58,109 nt of DNA, taken from assembly GCA_036389375.1 (NCBI GenBank), contig DASVQA010000090.1, forward strand, positions 1 through 58,109, in the 5' to 3' direction. A program made the position numbers and the translations under genes. Under the pieces are notes generated by a model, which was not told the origin of the DNA, searched no databases, and was given only the letters and a program-made list of their open reading frames with translations. Shown piece by piece: positions 43,049 to 52,478 of this stretch (position 1 is its first letter; each line of letters begins with the position of its first letter). The stretch comes from QHXQ01 sp036389375 (GTDB lineage: Bacteria > Acidobacteriota > Blastocatellia > Pyrinomonadales > Pyrinomonadaceae).

Positions 43049-45931
43049 ATGAGTACAGCGAACGACGGAGCGCCGCAGGACTTGATCATTGACGTGGGGC
43101 CGCCGCGCCGTGCCCGTCGTTGGCGCATCTGGACGGCAGTTGCGCTCGTGCTGCTGGCGCTCTTTGTGCTGCCGCGCCTGTTGTCGGTCTACATTGATGC
43201 GCTGTGGTTCGGCTCGGTCGGTTACGCGCCGGTCTACTGGTACGGGCTGCGGTTTGAGATCACTCTGTTCGTCGCGGTGGCCGCCGCGACGTTCATTGTG
43301 CTGCGTGCGGCCTTCTACCTGCTTGCGCGCCGCTTCGGGCCGCTCGTCGCGGCCGAGCGCCAGATCGTCATCAATAATCAGCCGGTCGATGTCGCGCCCG
43401 CGCGCGTGCTGCGCCCGTTGGGCTGGCTCGCGTCAATCGGGTTCGCGCTCGCTTACGGGTTCGCGTTGAGCAGCGAGTGGCAGACCTTCGCGCTCTGGCT
43501 GCACGCGCCCGCGACTGGCACGCCCGACCCGGTCTTTCACCGGCCGCTCAGCTTCTACCTGTTCGCGCTGCCCGTCTATGAACTGCTGAGCGGGTGGCTG
43601 ACGACCGTCGCCTTTATCGTGCTCGTCGCGGCGGGCGTCTATGCGCTCGCCACGCTGCCCGACAAGGGCACGCAAGCCGCCACGCGCGCGGCGCAGCAAA
43701 CACGCTACGCGGCCGCCTCAATCGCGTTCGCGCTCTTGCTGCTCGCGCTCGCGTGGGCCACGGTGCTCGCGCGCTATCCTTACCTGTGGGACGAGCATCA
43801 GACGTTCTCCGGCGTGACCTACACGGAAGACCATTTCGTTCTGCCGGGCCTGCTGATCGTCGCGGGCGCGCTCGTCGTCGCGGCGCTCGTCGCGCTCGTC
43901 AACGCGTTTACGCGGCGCGGGCGGCGTTTGCTCATCGCGGCGGCGGCGCTGCCGCTGGTCGTATATATCGTCGCCGTGCTGCTTGTCCCGACTTACGTGC
44001 AGAGCTTCGTCGTCAAACCCAACGAGCTAGAGCGCGAGACGCCTTACATCGAACAGAACATCGCGTGGACGCGCGCCGCCTTTCAACTTGAACGCGTCGC
44101 GGTGCGCGATTTCGAGGCCGACTCGTCCCCCGCCGCCTACGCGCTGGACGCGAACCGCACGACGCTCGACAACATACGCCTCTGGGATCGCGTCGCCCTG
44201 CAAGCCACGCTCACGCAGATTCAGGAGATACGCAACTATTACAGCTTCGCCGAAGTGGACGTGGATCGTTACACGGTCGGCGGGCAACAGCGACAGGTCA
44301 TGATCGGCGCGCGCGAGTTGGACGTAAACGCCTTGCCCGAATCATCGCGCAACTGGATCAACCAGCGCCTCATCTACACGCACGGCTACGGCGTAACGAT
44401 GAACACGGCGAACGGTTTCACCGCCGAGGGTCGCCCCGAATTCATCCTCTCGAACATGCCGGTCGAATCCGCCGCCCCGGAGATCAAACTCACGCGCCCG
44501 CAAATCTACTTCGGTTCAAAAACCGACACGGACGTGTACGTCAACACGCGGCAGAAGGAGTTCGACTATCCGCAGGGCGACACGAATAGCTACACCATCT
44601 ACGAAGGCACGGGCGGCATCCGCGTCGGCTCCGGTCTGCGCCGGCTCGCGCTCGGGTGGGCGCTCGACGACCTGTCGAAGCTGCCCTTCTCCGATGACGT
44701 GACGGCGGACAGCCGCGTGCTCATGCGCCGCAACCTGCTCGCGCGCACGCAGGCGCTCGCGCCCTATCTCATCTACGATAACGATCCCTTCATCGTCGTC
44801 GGCGCAGACGGGCGGCTCGTCTGGATGCTCGACGCTTACACCGCGACCGACCGTTATCCTTACGCGCGCCACGTCGAAGCCGAGCAGCAGCGCGTCAACT
44901 ACCTGCGCAACAGCGTGAAGGTGACCATTGATGCCTACAACGGCGACGTACAGTTCTACGTCTTCGACGAGCAAGACCCGCTCCTCGCGGCTTACCGCAA
45001 CATCTTCCCCACGCTCTTTCGGCCCGCCGCGCAGATGCCGGCCGATCTGCGCGCGCACGTGCGCTACCCCGATGCGCTCATCCAGACGCAGGGCGCAAGC
45101 TACGGTCTCTATCACACGACAAATGCGAAGGTCTTCTTCCAGCGCGAGGACGTGTGGACGCTCGCCAACATAGTCGCGCCGGAGGAGAACAACAAGGACG
45201 CGCAGCCGCAACCTCTACGCCCCTACTTCGCGCTGATGCGCCTGCCGGGTTACGAGCAGACGGGGCCGGAGTTTATCCGCGTCGTGCTGTTTACGCCTGC
45301 GAGTCGCAACAATCTGATCGGCTGGATGGCGGGCCGCAGCGACGGCGACAATTACGGCTCGCTCGTCGTCTATGGCTTCCCCAAGTCGCGCCTGATTGAC
45401 GGCCCGCTTCAGATCGAAGCGCGCATAGATCAAGACCCGCAACTGTCGGGGCAGTTCACGCTCTGGAATCAACAAGGCTCGCGCATCGAGCGCGGCAACC
45501 TGATGGCGCTGCCCATCGGGCGCGGGCTGCTCTACGTCCAGCCGATCTACCTGCAAGCAGTGCGTAGCCCGATGCCGGAACTGCGCCTCGTCGTCGTCGC
45601 CACGCACGAACGGCTCGCCTTCGGGCCGAATTTCGCCGCCGCGCTCGCCGGTCTGTTCGGTCAACCGCCGGCGCAGCCGACCGACCAACAAGCGGCCCGA
45701 CAGGACACGACGGGCCAGCCGGCGGAAATGGCCGCGCCGCCCGCACCCGGCGACACGCAGCAACTCATCGAGCGCGCCAATCAGCAGTTCAACGACTACC
45801 AGCGGCTCACCTCCGAAGGCAAACTCGGTGAAGCCGGGCAGAAACTCGAAGCCCTGAAGCGGACGCTCAGCGACTTGCAAAAGGCGGGCGGCGCAGGCCC
45901 GGCGAAACCAACGGACGCCAATCAGCCATGA
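43049..45931 (+). CDS. UPF0182 family membrane protein
   Basis: A 960-residue UPF0182 protein. The first 310 residues hold about seven membrane helices, starting RRWRIWTAVALVLLALFVLP. A large extracytoplasmic domain follows, with family-typical YIEQNIAWTRAAFQL, PEFILSNMPVES and EFDYPQGDTNSYTIYEGTGGI. The C-terminus is a Gln/Pro/Ala-rich linker and a coiled coil. The family is widespread in Actinobacteria and Acidobacteriota and its function is unknown. The ATG at 43049 is preferred over the in-frame one at 43037. Confidence 0.92.
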   Translation: MSTANDGAPQDLIIDVGPPRRARRWRIWTAVALVLLALFVLPRLLSVYIDALWFGSVGYAPVYWYGLRFEITLFVAVAAATFIVLRAAFYLLARRFGPLVAAERQIVINNQPVDVAPARVLRPLGWLASIGFALAYGFALSSEWQTFALWLHAPATGTPDPVFHRPLSFYLFALPVYELLSGWLTTVAFIVLVAAGVYALATLPDKGTQAATRAAQQTRYAAASIAFALLLLALAWATVLARYPYLWDEHQTFSGVTYTEDHFVLPGLLIVAGALVVAALVALVNAFTRRGRRLLIAAAALPLVVYIVAVLLVPTYVQSFVVKPNELERETPYIEQNIAWTRAAFQLERVAVRDFEADSSPAAYALDANRTTLDNIRLWDRVALQATLTQIQEIRNYYSFAEVDVDRYTVGGQQRQVMIGARELDVNALPESSRNWINQRLIYTHGYGVTMNTANGFTAEGRPEFILSNMPVESAAPEIKLTRPQIYFGSKTDTDVYVNTRQKEFDYPQGDTNSYTIYEGTGGIRVGSGLRRLALGWALDDLSKLPFSDDVTADSRVLMRRNLLARTQALAPYLIYDNDPFIVVGADGRLVWMLDAYTATDRYPYARHVEAEQQRVNYLRNSVKVTIDAYNGDVQFYVFDEQDPLLAAYRNIFPTLFRPAAQMPADLRAHVRYPDALIQTQGASYGLYHTTNAKVFFQREDVWTLANIVAPEENNKDAQPQPLRPYFALMRLPGYEQTGPEFIRVVLFTPASRNNLIGWMAGRSDGDNYGSLVVYGFPKSRLIDGPLQIEARIDQDPQLSGQFTLWNQQGSRIERGNLMALPIGRGLLYVQPIYLQAVRSPMPELRLVVVATHERLAFGPNFAAALAGLFGQPPAQPTDQQAARQDTTGQPAEMAAPPAPGDTQQLIERANQQFNDYQRLTSEGKLGEAGQKLEALKRTLSDLQKAGGAGPAKPTDANQP

Positions 45932-45979
45932 GCCAAAGCGCCCGGATGCGAGCCGCTAGTCGCGCCCGCGCGCTCGTGT

Positions 45980-45985
45980 TAGAAT
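45980..45985 (+). promoter_or_regulatory. Possible extended -10 for murA
   Basis: TGTTAGAAT (TG extension plus TAGAAT) lies about 95 bases before the murA start, just left of heptamer repeat copy 4. No good -35 is present. If used, the repeat hairpin would form the 5' leader of the murA message. Confidence 0.35.
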
Positions 45986-45994
45986 CCGCTAAAT

Positions 45995-46071
45995 TCAGAG
46001 GTCAGAGGTTAGCGGTCAGAGATCAGTGCAAAATGTTCTGACTCACCTCTAACCTCTAACCTCTGACCTCC
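45995..46071. repeat. Heptamer-based inverted repeat, copy 4 (CCTCTGA word)
   Basis: AGAGGTCAGAGGTTAG and GGTCAGAGATCAG on the left (45998-46025) pair with tandem CTCTAAC/CTCTGAC words on the right (46045-46070). It lies directly upstream of murA and uses the same word as copy 2. Confidence 0.8.
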
Positions 46072-46079
46072 GCACTCTT

Positions 46080-47408
46080 ATGGATAAATTTCGCATCAGC
46101 GGCGGGCATCGGCTCGAAGGCCGCGTCGCCATCAGTGGGGCGAAGAATTCGGCGCTGCCATGCATGGCGGCGGCGCTCCTGACAGGCGAGAGCGTGACGC
46201 TCCATAACGTGCCTTACGTGCGCGACATTATCACGCAGCGGCGGCTGCTCGAAGACTTGGGCGCGACGACGCTGATGCCGGAGCTACGCACGCACAAGAT
46301 CATGGCGGCGCACATCGAGTTGTTTGAAGCGCCCTATGATCTGGTCAAGACGATGCGCGCGTCGGTGCTCGTGCTGGGGCCGCTGCTGGCGCGCTTCGGC
46401 AAGGCTAAAGTTTCTTTGCCCGGCGGCTGTGCCATCGGCACGCGCCCGATTGATCTGCACCTCGAAGCCCTGAAAGGCTTGGGCGCGCAGGTCAGCCTCG
46501 AAGCGGGCTACGTCGTGGCGCGTGCGCCGCAGCGCGGGCGCTTGCGCGGCGCGGAAGTGGCCTTCGATAAAGTGACCGTGACGGGCACGGAGAATCTGAT
46601 GATGGCGGCGACGCTGGCCGAAGGGCGCACGGTCATCAACAATGCGGCGCGCGAGCCGGAGATCACAGACCTCGCGGAACTACTCAATCGCATGGGCGCG
46701 CGCGTGCGCGGCGCAGGCTCGCCGACCATCACGATTGAAGGCGTCGAAGCCTTGGGCGCGGCCGAGCATACGATCATTCCCGACCGCATCGAGACGGGCA
46801 CGTTCTTAGTGGCCGGCGCGATCACGAAGGGCGAGCTTGAACTCAAAGACTGTCGCCCGGAGCATTCCGCTATCGTCATCGCCAAACTGCGCGACGCGGG
46901 CGTAGAGATCGAGGAAGTCAATCAGAGCACGCTGCACGTGCGCTGCTGCGCGGCGGGTGTTAACGCGAGCGACGTTGTGACCGAGCCGCATCCGCGCTTC
47001 CCCACCGACATGCAGGCGCAGTACATGACCCTGATGACGCAGGCCCGAGGGCAAGCGCGCATCACCGAGACGATCTTCGAGAACCGCTACATGCACGTCG
47101 CCGAGTTGCAGCGCATGGGCGCGCGCATTCGTATCGAAGGCAACACGGCCATCGTTGACGGCCCCACGCGACTGACGGGCGCGCGCGTGCAGGCGTCCGA
47201 TCTGCGCGCCTCCGCGTCGCTCGTGCTGGCTGGTCTGGTGGCCGAGGGCGAGACCTTGATCGAGCGCGTCTATCACATTGATCGCGGTTACGAGAAGATC
47301 GAAGCAAAGCTGCGCGCGGTCGGCGCACAGATCGAACGACTGCGCGATTCGGTCACGGCCAGTCTGCCCGCGCCGGCCGAACTCGGCATGCTGCAAACGG
47401 AAGCGTGA
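46080..47408 (+). CDS. murA: UDP-N-acetylglucosamine 1-carboxyvinyltransferase
   Basis: A 442-residue MurA, which transfers enolpyruvate from PEP to UDP-GlcNAc, the first committed step of peptidoglycan synthesis. GGCAIGTRPIDLHL (about residue 118) supplies the catalytic Cys that fosfomycin alkylates. ISGAKNSALPCMAAALLT near the start and FPTDMQAQYMTLM later are also diagnostic. The gene is flanked on both sides by heptamer repeat hairpins, and the ATG follows copy 4 by 8 bases with no strong ribosome site. Confidence 0.95.
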   Translation: MDKFRISGGHRLEGRVAISGAKNSALPCMAAALLTGESVTLHNVPYVRDIITQRRLLEDLGATTLMPELRTHKIMAAHIELFEAPYDLVKTMRASVLVLGPLLARFGKAKVSLPGGCAIGTRPIDLHLEALKGLGAQVSLEAGYVVARAPQRGRLRGAEVAFDKVTVTGTENLMMAATLAEGRTVINNAAREPEITDLAELLNRMGARVRGAGSPTITIEGVEALGAAEHTIIPDRIETGTFLVAGAITKGELELKDCRPEHSAIVIAKLRDAGVEIEEVNQSTLHVRCCAAGVNASDVVTEPHPRFPTDMQAQYMTLMTQARGQARITETIFENRYMHVAELQRMGARIRIEGNTAIVDGPTRLTGARVQASDLRASASLVLAGLVAEGETLIERVYHIDRGYEKIEAKLRAVGAQIERLRDSVTASLPAPAELGMLQTEA

Positions 47409-47414
47409 AAGGAG

Positions 47415-47514
47415 AGTAGCCAGTAGTCAGTAGCAAAACATGGCTGACCTTGAAAGCTGCTGACGGAGCAACATTGACGCTGCACGAGAAACCTACTGAC
47501 TACTGACTACTGAC
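47415..47514. repeat. Heptamer-based inverted repeat, copy 5 (AGTAGTC word)
   Basis: The left arm 47415-47433 pairs with the tandem words CTACTGACTACTGACTACTG at 47493-47514 with one mismatch, around a 59-base centre. It lies between murA and the HIT gene and shares its word with copy 3. Confidence 0.8.
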
Positions 47515-47525
47515 GACCAACACTT

Positions 47526-47876
47526 ATGACTGACCAAGATTGCATCTTCTGTCGCGTCGTCGCGGGTGACGTGCGCGCCGACATTGTTTTTCAGGACGAC
47601 CGTTGCCTGGCCTTCCGCGACATCAATCCGCAAGCGCCCGTGCATGTGCTGATTATCCCGCGCGAGCACATCGAATCGCTCGACGATGCGGGGCGCGGCG
47701 ACGAAGCCGTGCTTGGCCACATCCTGCGTATCGCGGCGCGCATCGCCAACGATCAAGGCTTAGCGGAGAGCGGGTTTCGCACCGTCATCAACACGGGCGC
47801 GGGCGTAGGGCAATCGGTCATGCACCTCCACCTGCATGTGCTCGGCGGGCGCACGATGACTTGGCCGCCGGGCTAG
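47526..47876 (+). CDS. HIT (histidine triad) family nucleotide-binding protein
   Basis: A 116-residue HinT-like protein that covers the typical family length. DCIFCRVVAGDVRADIVFQDDRCLAFRDI is the usual N-terminus, with one CxxC. MHLHLHVLGGR holds the histidine triad HxHxH with the catalytic central His. Members hydrolyse purine nucleoside phosphoramidates and lysyl-AMP. It is followed after 17 bases by the SnoaL-like gene with a GGAG ribosome site, so co-transcription is likely. Confidence 0.93.
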   Translation: MTDQDCIFCRVVAGDVRADIVFQDDRCLAFRDINPQAPVHVLIIPREHIESLDDAGRGDEAVLGHILRIAARIANDQGLAESGFRTVINTGAGVGQSVMHLHLHVLGGRTMTWPPG

Positions 47877-47893
47877 AAAGGAGAAGCCGCCAG

Positions 47894-48343
47894 ATGTCTA
47901 CCGATAATTATGCCGACGTTAAGGCGCTCGTCCGCCGTTGGTTCGATGAAGTCTGGAATCAGGGGCGCGCAGAGACGATTGACGAACTCTTTGCGCCCGA
48001 CGGCTTAGGGCACGGCCTGACGGGCGGCGAGCCTGTGCGCGGGCCGGCAAACTTCAAAGAGTTTCACCGCGCGTTCAAGGACGCGTTCCCGAACATAGAG
48101 GTCGTCGTCGAGGACACGATTGCCGAAGGCGACATGGTGGCCGCGCGTTGCAAGGTGCGCGCGCACCATGAAGGGCACACGCTCGGCTTCGCCGCCACCG
48201 GGCGACCCATAGACATCTCGGGCATCTGCATCGCGCGCTGGCGCAACGGCCAGATCGTCGAGGCGTGGAACAACTTCGACTTCCTCACCATGTACCAGCA
48301 ACTCGGCGTCACCCCGCCGCCGCCCGAAAATCAAAAAGTCTGA
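47894..48343 (+). CDS. Ester-cyclase (SnoaL)-like protein
   Basis: A 149-residue NTF2-fold protein of the SnoaL/ester-cyclase group: VKALVRRWFDEVWNQGRAETIDELFAPDG, GPANFKEFHRAFKDAFPNIEVVVED, GDMVAARCKVRAHHEGHT and ARWRNGQIVEAWNNFDFLTMYQQLG. Relatives are often annotated as ester cyclases, but the actual reaction is seldom known. The start at 47894 is fixed by AAAGGAG 11 bases upstream; the longer frame to 47603 overlaps the HIT gene. Confidence 0.88.
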   Translation: MSTDNYADVKALVRRWFDEVWNQGRAETIDELFAPDGLGHGLTGGEPVRGPANFKEFHRAFKDAFPNIEVVVEDTIAEGDMVAARCKVRAHHEGHTLGFAATGRPIDISGICIARWRNGQIVEAWNNFDFLTMYQQLGVTPPPPENQKV

Positions 48344-48362
48344 AGCTAGGCGAAACAACTAA

Positions 48363-48449
48363 GCACGCCGCAGGCCCCACACAAGGACGCGCGCAGAGCA
48401 GGCAACTTGCCGATCTGCTTGCGCGTCTGTGCGTGGGGCGTGCGGGCCT
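48363..48449. terminator. Long imperfect hairpin between convergent genes
   Basis: GCACGCCGCAGGCCCCACAC and GACGCGCGCAGAGCAG on the left pair with CTGCTTGCGCGTCTGTGCGTGGGGCGTGC on the right, with bulges. On the plus strand TTTT follows at 48453. It probably terminates both the SnoaL-like gene and the M20 peptidase gene. Confidence 0.45.
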
Positions 48450-48482
48450 GATCTTTTGCCGCACGGCTTAGCCGCGTAAGTC

Positions 48483-49979
48483 TTAGCCGTCCGAGTTGCG
48501 GATCAACTGCCGGTAGAATTTGATGGCCTGCGCGAAGTTCTCGACGCTCAAGCGTTCGTTCGTGCCGTGTATGCGTTCGAGGTCGTCGGCATGGATGAGG
48601 ATAGGCGAGAAACGATAGATGTCGGGGCAAAGTTTTGTGTAGTGGCGCGCGTCGGTTGCGCCGATGACGAGCGAGGGCGCGACGACAGTCGTCGGGAATA
48701 GCTCGCGGATCGTTCGTTCGATAAGCCGATAACCGGTCGCATCCGGGCCGGAGATGGGCGAAGGCTCGCTCATCGCCGTGCCCTTGAGCACTTCGATCTG
48801 CACGCGCGGATCGTTGACAGTGCGGCGCACATGTTCGAGCACGCCGCTCACTGTGTCGCCGGGCAGGATGCGGAAGTTGACGACGGCGCGTGCCTTCGTC
48901 GGCAGCACGTTGTCTTTCACGCCGCCCTCGAAGATGGTGGCGGCCGTGGTCGTGCGCAGGAAGGCGTTGGTGGCCGGCTTGCGCGCCAATTGGCGCACGA
49001 CGAGCGGGCGCGTCAGCCACAGGTTGGCGAGCGCGACGCGCGGTAGAAAGTTCATTTCGGGGCCGATGTAATCGAACATCTGCTGCGTCACACTCTTGAG
49101 CGCCGCCGGCATCTGCTCGGTTTCCAACCGCCCGACCGCCGCGCTCAGGATGCCTATGGCCGTCTGCGGCGGCGGCGCGGACGAGTGCCCGCCCGTGCCG
49201 GCCACGGTCAACTCGACGCTGACAAAACCCTTCTCGCCCGTGCAGAGCACGGCGACGGGGCGACTCACACCCTGCAAAATTCCTTCCGTGATCGCGCCGC
49301 CTTCATCGAGCACGTATTCGGGCGTAACGCCGCGCGCATCAAGGAGCGCAGCAAGACTCGGCGCACCCGTCGGCCCGCCCAACTCTTCGTCGTGCCCGAA
49401 GGCTAGGTAGATCGTGCGGCGCGGGCGATAGCCTTCGCTCAACAGTTTCTCGACGGCTTCGAGTATGCCGACGACGGCCGCCTTATCGTCAATCGCGCCG
49501 CGTCCCCACACGTAGCCGTCGGCGATGCGCCCCGCAAACGGCGGCTGCGTCCACTGCGCTTCCGTGCCCGGTTCAACCGGCACAACGTCCATGTGTGCGA
49601 GCAGCAGGATCGGTTTCAAGTGCTCGTCCTGACCGGGCCACTTGTAGAGCAGGCTGTAGCCGCCGACCACTTCGCGCGTGAGCGCCGCATGGGTGCGCGG
49701 GAAGACTTGCGCGAGGTATTCGTGCAGCTTGAGAAACTCGTCCGGTTTGAGTTGCGCCGGGTCGGCGTTTGAGATGGTCTGAAAACGGAGCGCCTGCGCC
49801 AGATGTTCAGCCGCAGCGTTCACGTCTAACTGCACGTCGGGCGCGGCGGCGACCTGTAGCTGCTTCGACGGATAGCGAAACGTCTTGACGAGCAGCACGG
49901 CGACGAGCGCCAGGAGCGCCGGCACGAGCAGCAGCAGCAACAGACGGACTTTACGTACACGGATCGGCATCAGCCTCAC
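48483..49979 (-). CDS. M20 family metallopeptidase (PM20D1-like), membrane-anchored
   Basis: A 498-residue zinc aminoacylase or carboxypeptidase of the M20 family. An N-terminal membrane anchor (residues 10-32) is followed by the catalytic domain: LLAHMDVVPVE (first zinc His and Asp), GRGAIDDKAAVVG (bridging Asp) and GHDEELGG (catalytic Glu and ligand). A dimerisation domain follows. The size and N-terminal anchor suit the PM20D1/carboxypeptidase-S branch. The start codon overlaps the end of the heptose kinase gene by 4 bases, implying translational coupling. Confidence 0.92.
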   Translation of the reverse strand: MRLMPIRVRKVRLLLLLLVPALLALVAVLLVKTFRYPSKQLQVAAAPDVQLDVNAAAEHLAQALRFQTISNADPAQLKPDEFLKLHEYLAQVFPRTHAALTREVVGGYSLLYKWPGQDEHLKPILLLAHMDVVPVEPGTEAQWTQPPFAGRIADGYVWGRGAIDDKAAVVGILEAVEKLLSEGYRPRRTIYLAFGHDEELGGPTGAPSLAALLDARGVTPEYVLDEGGAITEGILQGVSRPVAVLCTGEKGFVSVELTVAGTGGHSSAPPPQTAIGILSAAVGRLETEQMPAALKSVTQQMFDYIGPEMNFLPRVALANLWLTRPLVVRQLARKPATNAFLRTTTAATIFEGGVKDNVLPTKARAVVNFRILPGDTVSGVLEHVRRTVNDPRVQIEVLKGTAMSEPSPISGPDATGYRLIERTIRELFPTTVVAPSLVIGATDARHYTKLCPDIYRFSPILIHADDLERIHGTNERLSVENFAQAIKFYRQLIRNSDG

Positions 49980-50974
49980 GCCTCCGCTTTGAATGAACGG
50001 ACGACCTCGGCGGCGGTGGCCGTAGCCGTGCCAAGTTTGCCGACGACGATGCCCGCCGCATGGTTGGCGAGCGTGGCGGCTTCGACGAGCGCCGCCCCGG
50101 CCGACAGCGCGGCGGCGAGCGTGGCGATGACCGTATCACCCGCACCCGTCACGTCGTACACCTCGCGCGCAACGGTGGCGACGTAGACCGGCGCTTCCTC
50201 TCCGGCGAGCAGCATCAACCCGCGCTCGCCGCGCGTGATGAGTACCGCCTGACAACCGACGCGCGCACGGAGCGCGCGCGCCGCCTGCGCCATGCCGGCG
50301 TCGCTGTCGTCCTCGCTATTGGTGAGCCTGAGCGCCTCGTGATGGTTCGGCGTGACGAGCGTGGCGGGGCGATAGGCGTCGAAGTTACGCGGCTTGGGAT
50401 CGACGAGCACAGGCAACCCGGCCGCTGTTGCGCGCGGCAGGACGGCGGCGAGTACGCGCGGCGTGACCGCGCCCTTGTCGTAGTCCGAGACGACGAGCGC
50501 GTCTGCGTCGGCGAGTGCGCTATCGAGCGTGGCGATTAACTGATCTTCAATGTGGGCCGGGACGGGCGTGCGCCGCTCGCGGTCGGCGCGCACGACGAGT
50601 TGATTGTGCGCGATGATGCGCGTCTTGATTGTCGTCGGGCGTTCCGGGTCGGCGATGAGCCGCGCGGCGGCGCGTTCAGGGCCGACCTCGCGCAACTTCA
50701 TCTCCAACTGTTCGCGCGCGCGGTCGCTGCCGACGACGCCGACGAGCGTGGCACGTGTGCCGAGCGCGACGAGATTCGCCAGCACGTTCGCCGCGCCGCC
50801 CAACCGCACGGACTCGCGCTTGATCTCGACGACGGGCACGGGCGCTTCGGGCGAGATGCGCGTCACGTCGCCCCAGACGAACTCGTCCAGCATCACGTCG
50901 CCATAGACGACGACGCGCCGGTCGCGCAGGCGCGCAACCACCTCGGCCGCGCGTTGGGCTGTCAGCAAATTCAT
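49976..50974 (-). CDS. rfaE1: D-glycero-beta-D-manno-heptose-7-phosphate kinase
   Basis: A 332-residue PfkB-fold kinase matching the N-terminal half of HldE (RfaE domain I): GDVMLDEFVWGDVTRISPEAPVPVVEIKRES, LGGAANVLANLVALG and, near the end, DVTGAGDTVIATLAAAL with the catalytic Asp. It makes heptose-1,7-bisphosphate for the LPS inner core. The nucleotidyltransferase half of HldE is absent, as in organisms with split RfaE1/RfaE2. It overlaps the M20 gene by 4 bases. Confidence 0.9.
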   Translation of the reverse strand: MNLLTAQRAAEVVARLRDRRVVVYGDVMLDEFVWGDVTRISPEAPVPVVEIKRESVRLGGAANVLANLVALGTRATLVGVVGSDRAREQLEMKLREVGPERAAARLIADPERPTTIKTRIIAHNQLVVRADRERRTPVPAHIEDQLIATLDSALADADALVVSDYDKGAVTPRVLAAVLPRATAAGLPVLVDPKPRNFDAYRPATLVTPNHHEALRLTNSEDDSDAGMAQAARALRARVGCQAVLITRGERGLMLLAGEEAPVYVATVAREVYDVTGAGDTVIATLAAALSAGAALVEAATLANHAAGIVVGKLGTATATAAEVVRSFKAEA

Positions 50975-51123
50975 GCGATTTCAATCACGAGCGAACCGGG
51001 GCGATTCTACACGATCAGACGTGATTCAGCCGCCTGCCAGCGGGCACGTAGAAGCGCAACGCACCATGAACGGAGACGCCCATGGCCTTGTGAGACATGA
51101 GCGACGCACACGCCTGTGCCGTT

Positions 51124-52158
51124 TCAGTTCTTGGCGGGCGTGCAGGGTGGCGTGGTGTTGTCGAGTTGGACGAGACTCGTGGTGACGTTAGCGCCGTCAA
51201 CGGTGAACACCAGATAGTGATGGAAACTGCCCGGCGGGCAACTGCCTTTGAAGGGTGCGCCCGCGCCGCCGGAGACGAGATAGAAGGGCAGCGTCTGGCC
51301 TTTGGCGGCGGGCAGGTTCGGCGGATTGCTGATGTCCTTTGTCGTCGCGTTGTAATAGAGGTGTTCGTGCCCGGCCAACACGTAATGAACTTTGGGATAC
51401 TTCTTGAATAGCGCCATGAGCGCGGCGGCGCTCTCCTGCGCGAGCGCGTCCGCAGCCTTTTCAGGCAGGATGGGCCGGTGCATGAAGATGAAGATGTGAT
51501 CAACCTGAGCTTGATTCTGAATGATGTCTTGTTCCAGAAGACTTATCTGCGCCGGGCTGACGTAGCCGTTGTTGCTCGTTTTGCACGAACCTTTTTTATC
51601 GGGCACGGGCGCGCTCTTTGTGCCGATGCGCGGCACTTCCTCCGTGTTGAGCGCGATGAAGCGCGCGTTCTGATAGGTGAACGCGCCGTAAGGCAGGCTC
51701 ATCTGTTGTTGATAGAGCGCCTGCATCTGCGCGCTCGGACAACTGTTCTTGTCGTCCATCTCGTGATTGCCCGGCGCATTATAGACGGGCACGCCGGCCT
51801 GCTGCGCGAGCGCGAGAAATTCCTTGTACTGGGCCGTGATCTGTTGCAGGTCTGAAGCGGTCTTCAGATTGTCTTTACCGTAAACTGTGTCGCCCGTCCA
51901 GAAGATGAAGGCCGCGCTCGGATACTTGCTGCTTACGTCGTTGAAGATCGCGCCGGGCGTTGTCGGCTGCGGCGTGGCGGCGGAGACCGGGCGGTTGTCG
52001 CCCGCGACAATGAACGTGAAAGGCGCACTCGCCGTCTTCGGTGCACCTGTGCCCGGCAGCGGCGCGAGCGTGGGCATCTGAGCATGAGTCTCTGTGAGAC
52101 GCGCGCCGCCGCCGCCGAGCAGCATTAAAAATGCGATTACGTAAAAGCGGAGGTTCAT
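51124..52158 (-). CDS. Exported metallophosphoesterase
   Basis: A 344-residue calcineurin-like phosphoesterase from the ATG at 52158, with a signal peptide (residues 1-24). Motifs are FIVAGDNRP (first Asp), WTGDTV, PGNHEMDD (Asn-His), HIFIFMHRP and AGHEHLYY, which give the binuclear metal site. It is probably periplasmic; the substrate is unknown. It lies on the same strand as, and downstream of, the Trm112-like gene. Confidence 0.9.
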   Translation of the reverse strand: MNLRFYVIAFLMLLGGGGARLTETHAQMPTLAPLPGTGAPKTASAPFTFIVAGDNRPVSAATPQPTTPGAIFNDVSSKYPSAAFIFWTGDTVYGKDNLKTASDLQQITAQYKEFLALAQQAGVPVYNAPGNHEMDDKNSCPSAQMQALYQQQMSLPYGAFTYQNARFIALNTEEVPRIGTKSAPVPDKKGSCKTSNNGYVSPAQISLLEQDIIQNQAQVDHIFIFMHRPILPEKAADALAQESAAALMALFKKYPKVHYVLAGHEHLYYNATTKDISNPPNLPAAKGQTLPFYLVSGGAGAPFKGSCPPGSFHHYLVFTVDGANVTTSLVQLDNTTPPCTPAKN

Positions 52159-52233
52159 GTTGTGGGGACTCCTGCTGCCGTAGTCGGCCGCGAGAAATAG
52201 GCCGGGCACACACCGCTTGCGGCGCGTGCGTCG

Positions 52234-52425
52234 TCAGCTTGCCGGCTTGGGTTGCTCGTCTTCGATTGTCGCGTGCTCGACGAGCATATCGGGTATGCCG
52301 TCTTTGATCGCATAGACGCGCCGGCAGGCGACGCACTGAAGCGCGCTGCCATCGGGCCTCAGTTGCACCTGTGCCTGACAGGCTGGACAGATCATCAACG
52401 CGACGAGTTCTTGCGTAATTTCCAT
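52234..52425 (-). CDS. Trm112-like zinc-ribbon protein
   Basis: A 63-residue protein with CPAC and CVAC pairs and CRRVYAIKDGIPDMLVEHA, the typical Trm112/YcaR pattern. Trm112 proteins activate methyltransferases in eukaryotes and archaea; bacterial members are poorly understood. The ATG at 52425 gives the normal length. An open frame extends upstream to 52482 and would just overlap the S1/P1 nuclease gene. Confidence 0.85.
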   Translation of the reverse strand: MEITQELVALMICPACQAQVQLRPDGSALQCVACRRVYAIKDGIPDMLVEHATIEDEQPKPAS

Positions 52426-52478
52426 AAGCTCTTTTGCCGCTCCGCCGAAGCCTGAACCGGGTCTGGAAAACAGAAAAC

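Noticed and set aside
47603..47893. An N-terminal extension of the SnoaL-like gene through the HIT gene
   Set aside because: The extension is an Arg/His/Ala-rich frame shadow of the HIT gene; the ATG at 47894 has a good ribosome site and gives the normal family length.
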